The notes under the pieces: model-generated
Told to the model about the DNA's origin: nothing
Seen by the model: only the letters and a program-made list of their open reading frames with translations
Database searches by the model: none
Shown: one piece after another, positions 33,567 through 41,600 of the stretch
How positions within the stretch are numbered: the first letter of the stretch is position 1
Layout of the letters: each line of letters opens with the position of its first letter
Assembly: GCA_030655075.1 (NCBI GenBank)
Contig: JAURWE010000058.1
Span: 248,001-312,000, forward strand
Length of the DNA: 64,000 nucleotides
From: Pararhizobium sp.
GTDB taxonomy: Bacteria; Pseudomonadota; Alphaproteobacteria; Rhizobiales; Rhizobiaceae
Reading direction: 5' to 3'
Program-made: the position numbers and the translations under genes

Positions 33567-34415
33567 ATGGAAGGTTTTGGCGTTCACACGAGCATGTGGA
33601 CCATGAAATGGGATCGCGCCGGGGCGGAAAAGGCCATCGCTGCGGCGGTCAAATACAAGATGGATTTCATCGAGATCGCGCTTCTGAATGCGCCTGCCGT
33701 CGATGCGCCGCACACGCGCGCGCTGCTTGAAAAACATTCGCTGCGGGCCGTCTGCTCGCTCGGCCTGCCGGAGGCCGCCTGGGCCTCGGTTCGCCCGGAA
33801 GCGGCGATTGAACATCTGAAAGTGGCAATCGACAAGACGGCCGAGATGGGGGCCGAAGCGCTGTCCGGCGTCATCTATGGCGGCATCGGCGAGCGCACCG
33901 GCGTACCGCCGACGCAAAAGGAATATGACAATATCGCCCGCGTGCTGACGGCTGCGGCGAAACACGCCAAGCCGCTCGGCATCGAACTCGGCGTCGAGGC
34001 GGTCAACCGCTACGAGAACCACCTGATCAACACCGGCCGCCAAGCTGTCGACATGGTGGAAAAAGTCGGTGCTGACAATGTCTTCGTGCATCTCGACACA
34101 TACCACATGAACATCGAGGAAAAGGGTGCCGCCAACGGCATTCTCGATGCGCGCGAGCATATCAAGTACATCCACCTGTCGGAAAGCGATCGCGGCACGC
34201 CTGGATACGGCAATATTCCCTGGGACGAAATCTATGCGGCGCTGGCGGCCATCGGCTTCAAGGGTGGTCTCGCCATGGAAAGCTTCATCAACATGCCGCC
34301 GGAAGTCGCCTATGGGCTCGCCGTCTGGCGGCCGGTCGCCAAGGACGAGGAAGAGGTCATGGGCAATGGTCTGCCGTTCCTGCGCAACAAGGCCAGCCAG
34401 TACGGTCTGATCTGA
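33567..34415 (+). CDS. TIM-barrel sugar isomerase/epimerase (AP-endonuclease-2 fold)
   Basis: 282 residues from ATG 33567, with AAAGGA 7 bases upstream. It is a xylose-isomerase-like TIM barrel of the tagatose 3-epimerase group. Candidate metal ligands are Glu in GVEAVNRYENHL (about residue 144), Asp in FVHLDTYHMNIEE, His in YIHLSESDRGTPG and Glu in GGLAMESFINMP. It would interconvert aldose and ketose, or epimerise a ketose at C3, before phosphorylation by the kinase encoded next. An isomerase-kinase-aldolase trio with a ribose-type importer fits the published D-apiose route, among others. Confidence 0.88.
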   Translation: MEGFGVHTSMWTMKWDRAGAEKAIAAAVKYKMDFIEIALLNAPAVDAPHTRALLEKHSLRAVCSLGLPEAAWASVRPEAAIEHLKVAIDKTAEMGAEALSGVIYGGIGERTGVPPTQKEYDNIARVLTAAAKHAKPLGIELGVEAVNRYENHLINTGRQAVDMVEKVGADNVFVHLDTYHMNIEEKGAANGILDAREHIKYIHLSESDRGTPGYGNIPWDEIYAALAAIGFKGGLAMESFINMPPEVAYGLAVWRPVAKDEEEVMGNGLPFLRNKASQYGLI

Positions 34416-34435
34416 TCGTTCGGAGTACAGCAGAC

Positions 34436-35902
34436 ATGGCAATGACGGAAGTAGCGCGAGGAGGGGTTGAAGCTCGCGTCGCCGTGCTCGATATCGGCAA
34501 GACCAATGTCAAGCTGAGCGCCGTGTCGCAAACGGGCGAAGTGCTCGAAACGCTTTCCATTGCAAACCCGGTGCAAGCCGGGCCGCCGTGGCGTCACCAC
34601 GATCTCAACGGTCTGGGAGATTGGGTCTTTGCGTCTCTGGCTGCGCTTTGCGAGCGGCACGAGGTATCGTCGTTCGTCTGCTCCGGTCACGGCTCGGGCG
34701 GCGTCCTCGTCGGGCCCGATCCGGATGCCGCGAATGGCGGAGCCGTGCTTCCGATGATCGACTATGAGCAATCCCTGCCGGACGGCATCCAGCAGGCGTA
34801 TCTGCCGCTGTCCGGCTCGTTTCTCGATCGCGGCAGCGCCGTCATGCTCGGCGCCACGCATCAGGCGCGGCAACTTTTCTGGATGCAGCAGGCCGAGCCG
34901 GAGGCTTTTGCCCGGGCGCAATGGTATCTGGGCGTGCCGCAGTACTGGGCCTGGCGGCTGTCGGGCGTCGCCGTATCGGAGGCAACCTTTCTCGGGGCGC
35001 AGTCGCACTTCTGGAATGTAGCCGAGCAGCGCTGGGCGCCGATCGTTTCGACATGCGGATGGGAACGGTTGATGCCGCCGTTTGCGGCGGCTTGGGATCG
35101 GATCGGTACGATCAGACCGGCACTGTCGCAGCGTTTTGGCTTGCCTGTGAATCTGGAGATTATTGCCGGAATTCACGACAGCAGCGCCAATTTCTATCGC
35201 TACCAGGCAGCCGGTCTGAGGGAAGCGACCGTAGTTTCAACAGGGACCTGGATCGTCGCGCTCAGCCCATCGACGCCACTTGCGCGGCTGGACGAACATC
35301 GCGGCATGACCTGCAACAGCGATGTGCAGGGGCGGCCGGTCGGTGGCGCGCTGACCATGGGCGGCCGCGAGTTTTCGCATGTGGCTGGCGATCAGCCGGA
35401 TGATCGCGCCGTTTCTGTCGAAACCCTCCTGCGCCTGATTGATCGGGGAACTCTGGCACTTCCCTCCTTCGGTGATGATGGCGGGCTTTTTCCGGGCAGC
35501 GCCGGGCAGGGCCGCATTATCGGCTTGGCACCACAGGATGCGGATGAGCGCAAGGCACTGGCGGTAATCTATACGGCGCTCCTGACGGCCGAATGCCTTG
35601 ATGCGCTGGGCAGTGACGGGCTTGTGGTTCTCGACGGCAGCTTCTTGCGCGAGCCGCTTTATGCCGCGCTGGTCGCGGCGCTCAGGCCCGGCCGCGAGAC
35701 GCTTTACAATCTCGACAGTTACGGTGTTGCTTCCGGTGCCGCGCTGCTGGCCGGACATACGGCACGAACTTGCCCGGCGCCCATTGCCGTCGAACACCCT
35801 CCTTCCGTTCCCGGCCTGGTAGAGGCCATGGCCGGATATGCGCAACGCTGGCGCCAACTTTCGCGCACCCACACATTCGAACGTCTTCAGAAAGGTCATT
35901 GA
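34436..35902 (+). CDS. FGGY-family sugar kinase (module D)
   Basis: 488 residues from ATG 34436; an ATG two codons later is equally possible. It has FGGY kinase features: N-terminal VAVLDIGKTNVKLSAVS, SSFVCSGHGSGGVLVG, the central IAGIHDSSANFYRY near residue 243 and VVSTGTWIVALSPS. The GK(T)N N-terminus and HDSSAN motif are typical of the rhamnulokinase/fuculokinase side branch. It would make a ketose 1- or 4-phosphate for the aldolase encoded 2 bases downstream. The substrate is not certain. Confidence 0.88.
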   Translation: MAMTEVARGGVEARVAVLDIGKTNVKLSAVSQTGEVLETLSIANPVQAGPPWRHHDLNGLGDWVFASLAALCERHEVSSFVCSGHGSGGVLVGPDPDAANGGAVLPMIDYEQSLPDGIQQAYLPLSGSFLDRGSAVMLGATHQARQLFWMQQAEPEAFARAQWYLGVPQYWAWRLSGVAVSEATFLGAQSHFWNVAEQRWAPIVSTCGWERLMPPFAAAWDRIGTIRPALSQRFGLPVNLEIIAGIHDSSANFYRYQAAGLREATVVSTGTWIVALSPSTPLARLDEHRGMTCNSDVQGRPVGGALTMGGREFSHVAGDQPDDRAVSVETLLRLIDRGTLALPSFGDDGGLFPGSAGQGRIIGLAPQDADERKALAVIYTALLTAECLDALGSDGLVVLDGSFLREPLYAALVAALRPGRETLYNLDSYGVASGAALLAGHTARTCPAPIAVEHPPSVPGLVEAMAGYAQRWRQLSRTHTFERLQKGH

Positions 35903-35903
35903 G

Positions 35904-36605
35904 ATGAGCGACACAAAAACCGATATGGCGGCCCTGCGCCGCGAGATGGTGGATATCTGCCGGAAAATGAACTCCAGCGGCATCAACCAGGGCACGGCCG
36001 GCAATATCTCCGTGCGCACCGACAGTGGATTCCTGATCACGCCTTCGTCGCTGCCCTACGACACGATGCAGCCCGACGATCTGGTCGAGATGGATTTCGA
36101 CGGGACTTATGTCGGGCGCCGCCCCTCGTCGGAGTGGCGCTTTCACCGAGATATCCTGCGGGAACGCACGGATATCAATGTCGTCCTGCATTGCCACTCG
36201 ATCTACGCGACGACGCTCGCCTGCCACCACAAGAGCATTCCAAGCTTCCACTACATGACCGGGATAGCCGGTGGCACCACGGTGCGCTGCGCCGGTTATG
36301 CGACCTTCGGGACGCAGGCGTTGTCCGACAATGCCCTGACCGCGCTCAAGGATCGCACGGCCTGCCTGCTCGGCCAGCATGGCCAGATTTCTCTGGGCAA
36401 GGATCTCGAAAGTGCGCTGTGGATGGGCATCGAGATCGAGACATTGTCGCGCATGTATGTTCAGGCGCTGACGCTGGGCGAGCCTCCTGTTCTGCCTGAT
36501 GATGAGATGGAACGGGTGATCGGCCAGATGCGCCGCATGAGCTATGGCAATGCACCGGATCCGGAGGGCGTCAACGACGTCGCCCGGCCCCGGGCGGCGG
36601 TCTAA
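35904..36605 (+). CDS. Class II sugar-phosphate aldolase (FucA/AraD family)
   Basis: 233 residues from ATG 35904 with AAAGG 9 bases upstream. It is a zinc-dependent aldolase of the L-fuculose-phosphate aldolase/L-ribulose-5-phosphate epimerase family: GNISVRTDSGFLITPS, catalytic Glu in RRPSSEWRFHRDI, zinc His pair in VVLHCHSIYAT and a third His in LLGQHGQISLG. It would split a ketose phosphate into DHAP and an aldehyde. It is the last gene of module D; its stop touches the stop of the convergent pbpC gene, with no room for an ordinary terminator. Confidence 0.91.
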   Translation: MSDTKTDMAALRREMVDICRKMNSSGINQGTAGNISVRTDSGFLITPSSLPYDTMQPDDLVEMDFDGTYVGRRPSSEWRFHRDILRERTDINVVLHCHSIYATTLACHHKSIPSFHYMTGIAGGTTVRCAGYATFGTQALSDNALTALKDRTACLLGQHGQISLGKDLESALWMGIEIETLSRMYVQALTLGEPPVLPDDEMERVIGQMRRMSYGNAPDPEGVNDVARPRAAV

Positions 36606-38690
36606 TTAGTCGATAAAGACTCCGACGCTGGCGGCACGGCCGGCGGCGTCGATGACGGTCAGAGTGGAATAGCCGGCGCCATCCGGCAGCCACTGTGTCG
36701 TTCGGCGTCTTGACGTATCGGGCAGGAGCTTGCCATTGGCGAGCCAGCGGAAGGGTGCGCGTCCGCCCTGAAGTTTCAGCGCAAGCGGCATGATTTCCCC
36801 GCCGCTGGCAGCCCCCAGTTCAACACGCGATCCTTCCGGCGGATAGATGATCTGCGGCGCCGGCTCGCGGATATCAGACGAAAGCAGGCCACTGGCGGTC
36901 ATCGCGAAGCGCCGCTGGCTGATCGGCAGTTCCGTCTGGGCGATGCGCACGGCGCCTGCCGGCGCGCGCGGCAAAGCGGTGATGGTGATGCCGGATTTTG
37001 CAAAGGCTTCGAACAGGATCGGGGCCGCAGCGCCATAGCCGGTCAGGCCGGGAATGGCGCCATTGTCCGGCCGGCCGACCCAGACACCGAGAACATATTT
37101 GCCGTCGAAACCGACCGACCAGGCGTCGCGGTAGCCGTAGCTGGTGCCGGTCTTGTAGGCGATGCCGCGTTGCCGGCTGCCGGCCGGCGGAATGACCCCG
37201 GAGAGAACATCGGCGACGTGCCAGGCGGCGACCGGTTCCAGCAGCGGTTCGCCTTCGATGACACCGGACTCACCCTGGATGCCATCGCCCAGCCGCACCG
37301 GCTTGCCGCGATTGGCAAGACCGGCATAGAGCTGGACCAGATCTTTCAGGGTGATGCCGACGCCGCCGAGGCCGATGGCGAGACCTGGCGTTTCATTGAC
37401 GGGCAGGATCGGGCGGACCTCCGAGCGGCGAAACCGGACCATAAGGCGTGTCGGTCCGACCGCGTCGAGCAGGCGGATGGCCGGCACGTTCAAGGACAAT
37501 TGCAGCGCCTGGCGGATGCTGACATCACCCTGATAGCTCATGTCGAAATTGCGCGGCCGGTAGCCGAAGAAATCAGCCGGCCTGTCTTCGATGATGGTTT
37601 CCTGGCTGACGATGCCTTCCTCGAAGGCGAGGCCGTAGATGAACGGCTTCAGCGTCGAGCCGGGCGAGCGGGTGACGCGGGTCATGTCGATCCAGCCCGA
37701 ACGGCTTGCGTCGAAATAATCGGCCGAGCCGACCTCGCCGACGATTTCGCCGGTGCGGGCATCGGCCATGACCATGGCGATCGAGACTTTCGGGCCGAGC
37801 TTGGCCGCTGCTTCGCGTGCAACAGTCTCAAGACCGCTCTGAATATCGCGCCGCAGGGTCGTATGATGCTGGCGGACGCTAGGTTCCTTGCGCAGAGCCG
37901 CTTCGGCCAGATGCGCCGCATAGGCCGGCAGTTGCAGGCGCTTGGCCGGAATGTCTTCCAGTCCGGCGCGGCCCGCCTCGCCTTCGCCGATGACTGCGGC
38001 GACCGCCATACGGGCGAGAACCCGCTCGCGGGCGGCCTTGGCGGCGGCGAGGTGGCGGTCCGGGCGGCGCTTTTCCGGTAGCTGCGGCAGGGCGACGAGC
38101 AGGGCGGCCTGCGCCACCGTGAGGCGGCGCGGCTCCTTGCCGAAATAGGCCAGGCTTGCGGCGCGGACCCCTTCGAGATTGCCGCCATAGGGGGCGTGGG
38201 TGAGATAGAGATCGAGGATCTCCGCCTTGTTCAGGCGGCGCTCGATCTGGATGGCGCGAAACAGCTGCCGTGCCTTGGCGGCAAACGAGCGGCTCTCGCG
38301 CGGCTCGATCAGGCGGGCAACCTGCATCGACAGGGTCGAGGCCCCGGAGACGATGCGGCCATTGCTGACAAATTGCAGGGCGGCACGGCCGAGGGCCAGC
38401 GGATCGATGCCGTTGTGTTCCCAGAACCGCTGGTCTTCATAGGCGATCAGCATGCGCACGAACTGCGGATCGACATCAGCGGCCGTGGTCTTCAGACGCC
38501 AGCGGCCCTCGGTGCTGGCAAAGGCGCGCAGCAGTTGGCCGTCGGCATCGAGCACTTCAGACGAGACGATGGTTGCCTGGTCCAGGGGCGGCGGAAAGGC
38601 CTTGTCCGCCGCCTCGAAACCGAACACGGCAGCTCCGGCCAGCAGGATGCCGGCCGAAACGCCGATGCCGATTTTTCGCAGGATCGGCAT
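36606..38690 (-). CDS. pbpC: Penicillin-binding protein 1C
   Basis: 694 residues. The N-terminal anchor is ILLAGAAVFGFEA. The GT51 glycosyltransferase domain (about residues 75-250) has the catalytic Glu in AYEDQRFWEHNG (Glu85) and GASTLSMQVARL. The transpeptidase domain has SxxK at Ser345-Lys348 (GSTLKPF), SLN at 399-401 and KTG at 513-515. A C-terminal BiPBP_C-type domain follows. It polymerises and may cross-link peptidoglycan in the periplasm. It lies 5 bases downstream of the alpha-2-macroglobulin gene, a pairing conserved from enterobacteria to rhizobia and thought to link wall repair with protease defence. Confidence 0.95.
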   Translation of the reverse strand: MPILRKIGIGVSAGILLAGAAVFGFEAADKAFPPPLDQATIVSSEVLDADGQLLRAFASTEGRWRLKTTAADVDPQFVRMLIAYEDQRFWEHNGIDPLALGRAALQFVSNGRIVSGASTLSMQVARLIEPRESRSFAAKARQLFRAIQIERRLNKAEILDLYLTHAPYGGNLEGVRAASLAYFGKEPRRLTVAQAALLVALPQLPEKRRPDRHLAAAKAARERVLARMAVAAVIGEGEAGRAGLEDIPAKRLQLPAYAAHLAEAALRKEPSVRQHHTTLRRDIQSGLETVAREAAAKLGPKVSIAMVMADARTGEIVGEVGSADYFDASRSGWIDMTRVTRSPGSTLKPFIYGLAFEEGIVSQETIIEDRPADFFGYRPRNFDMSYQGDVSIRQALQLSLNVPAIRLLDAVGPTRLMVRFRRSEVRPILPVNETPGLAIGLGGVGITLKDLVQLYAGLANRGKPVRLGDGIQGESGVIEGEPLLEPVAAWHVADVLSGVIPPAGSRQRGIAYKTGTSYGYRDAWSVGFDGKYVLGVWVGRPDNGAIPGLTGYGAAAPILFEAFAKSGITITALPRAPAGAVRIAQTELPISQRRFAMTASGLLSSDIREPAPQIIYPPEGSRVELGAASGGEIMPLALKLQGGRAPFRWLANGKLLPDTSRRRTTQWLPDGAGYSTLTVIDAAGRAASVGVFID

Positions 38691-38695
38691 CTGTC

Positions 38696-41600
38696 TTACT
38701 GCGCCTTCACGACTTCCATGCGGCCGGTCGCGGTCCGGGCCGAGAACTGCGGACGGTACATGTCCTCGACGTTTGCGGCCGGATGGTCGTAGGTGCCCGG
38801 CGTAACCGCCCGGACCACATAGGCCAGCGTGATCTGGCGGTTGTCGCCCGACGACCGGTCGAAGGCGGCCACGAAGCGGTCGCTGCGGAACTCGGTGTGG
38901 GCAGGCTCGACTTCGCCGACCCAGTCAAAGTTCGTGAGCTGCGCGCTGTTGACCAGACCCGGATTGTCGATCTCGAAGCCTGCAGGCAGGAGATCGGTAA
39001 TCAGGATGCGCGAGGTCCAGTTGTTGTTCTCGGTGACCTTGAGAACGACGACATAGCGCTCATTCTGCTGGGCCTGGCTGACATTAGCCGGTTCGCCGTC
39101 GAGCGTGTAGTACAGCCGCTCGATGTTGAAACCGTCGCCGCCGGCAGGCAGGGGCTGGGCAAGCGCCGCAACGGTCGTGACGACAGCTGAGACCGAGTCC
39201 GTGGTGCGGTTGACGATTGTGACCGGATCAGCCAGCAGGTCGTCACCGGCGATGCGGCTCGAGTAGGTGCCCGACTGCGGCACGCCGTTGATCTCAAGCT
39301 TCAGATCCGTGTCGCCGTTCTGGATCGCCCGGGCGGCCAGCAGCATCCAGGCCTGTTCCTGCGTGCTCGTGTAAGTTTTCTGCTCCCATTCGCGGGCAAC
39401 GATCTTCGACAGTTCCGGAATGATCGCCGGAACTGGGCGGCTTTCGGCGGCCAGCGCCAGAACCGCAGCATCGTCACGCAAGGACGAGCCATAGTCGGAG
39501 CGGGCGAGGCTGACATTCACCAGACCGGTCGCCATGTTCATCGATGCCTCGAAAATCCGCATCGAGCGGTCCGCATCGCCGTAAAGCGACAGGGCTGCGG
39601 CGATATGGGCCTTGGCCAGCGGTGTCGGGAATTCCGACAGTTTCGTGTCGGCATAATAGCGCAGATCGCTGATCGCGGCCTTGCGGTTGCGGGCGAGCAC
39701 ATAGAGCGCATAGGCGATCTCGTTGCCCTGATCGGTGACGTTGACATCGTAGGCCAGCGAATTCTGCAGGTTTTCCAGCGCCTGCAGCATGGCCTGTTCC
39801 GGAACCTGATAGCGCTGTTCGCGGGCCCGGGTGAGGAAGTCGGTCACATAGGCATCCAGCCAGAGGTCGCCGGAGCCGGGGCTCCAGAGACCGAAACTGC
39901 CGGAACTCGATTGATAGGACAGGACGCGGTAGATCGCATCCTGTACGCGCTTCTGCACCTCGCCGTCCTCAACCATCCCGGACTGCCGTGCAAGCTCGCT
40001 CATATAGAGCAGCGGCAGCGCGCGGCTGGTCGTCTGCTCGGCGCAGCCATAGGGGTAGCGGTCGAGCGACATCAGCAGAGCCGGAATGTCGAAGGCGGGG
40101 GATCGCGAGACGCTCAGGCTGACCGAGGCGCCCTCAAGGACGCTGTCGGCCAGAAGCTGGCCATCGACCAGCAGGCTGGCATTCGGTGCGATCTTTACAG
40201 GGCGGCGGATCGTTACCGGCAGTGAGGCCGGGCGGACCGGAACGATCAGCGACTGCTCATAGGACTGGCCGGAGGCATCCGACAGTTTGACCGAGATGAC
40301 GCCGCCGCCGGTGTGATCGCCCTTCAGAGGCAGGGTGAGGTCGATCTTGCCGCCCTCCGTCAGTGTCACGGTCTGCGAGGCGGCTTCGGCATCCACCGAT
40401 AGGGCGGTGTTGCTCGTCACCTGCAGCTGGTAGTCGCCCGCCGGTGCATCGGTGTTGGCGATATCGAGGCGAAACTCGGCTGTGTCTCCAGGTGCCAGGA
40501 ATTTCGGCAGGCTGGCGGTGACGACGACCGGATCGCGGATGATAACATCGCCGCTGGCATGTCCGACACCGGTCTTCGACCAGGCGACCGCCATGATGCG
40601 GGCCGTGCCGTTGAACTGCGGAATGTCGAAGGTGACGATCGCCTTGCCCTGCTCGTCGAGCTTGACCGGGCCCGAGAAGAAGGCGACCAGCTTTTCCGTT
40701 GGCGGGTTGCCCTGGATCGGCATCTGGGAGCCATCGCCACCGGTCCGCAACCGCCCGGTTGCGCCGAGCGATCCATCGATCAGCCGTCCGTAGATGTCGC
40801 GGATTTCCATGCCGAGCTGGCGCTGGCCATAATACCAGCCGTCCGGATCGGGCGCTTCGTAGCGGGTGAGGTTGAGAATGCCGACATCGACCGCTGCGAC
40901 GGTGATATAGGCGTTTTCACTGGCTTCTGCACCTTTGACGGAGATCGGGATGCTGAGGGACTGGCGCGGCAGGGTTTTTTCGGGCAGATCCAGCTTCACA
41001 TCAAGCTTGCGCTCGCCGGGATCGACCTTCAACCATTTGATGCCGATGGCCCGCATCGGCATGCGGCTTTCCTGGGCGTCGCCCGGACGGAAGAGTGTGG
41101 CGGTGACGTAGGCGCCGGCGCCCCATTCCGCTGTGACCGGCAGATCGATCTCGCCACCCTCGGCACCGACACTGGCCGTGCTGACCGATACCAGCTTTTC
41201 AGCCCCGACTGTGACCATCACTTCACCGGCAAAGCGGGCGCTGATCTTCAGCTTGGCGGTGTCGCCGACGGCGTAACTGTCCTTGTCGAGCGCGATTTCG
41301 AGCCCATCCGGGGTTTCGGTCGATGTCGCCTGTACGTACCAGCCGGCATCGAATTCGACACTCGATGCCGGGCCGTCAATCTCGGCCGTCTCGATTTCGA
41401 GCCTGTAGCGGCCCCAGCTGACCGGCACCGAAATATCGCCGCCGTCCAACGTCGCATCGACCCGGCCGCTGGTGATCAGCTGCGTGGTCGTCACCGGCTC
41501 ATAGCGCCAAGAGGTGCCGTCGCGGTACCATTGGTAGTTTCGGTTGATGCTCAGCAATTTCCAGCTCAAGCCCGGCATGGCCTGTTTCTGGCCGTTCGCA

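Noticed and set aside
37170..38081. 303-codon plus-strand frame inside pbpC
   Set aside because: Antisense to the conserved transglycosylase and transpeptidase regions; no protein family character.
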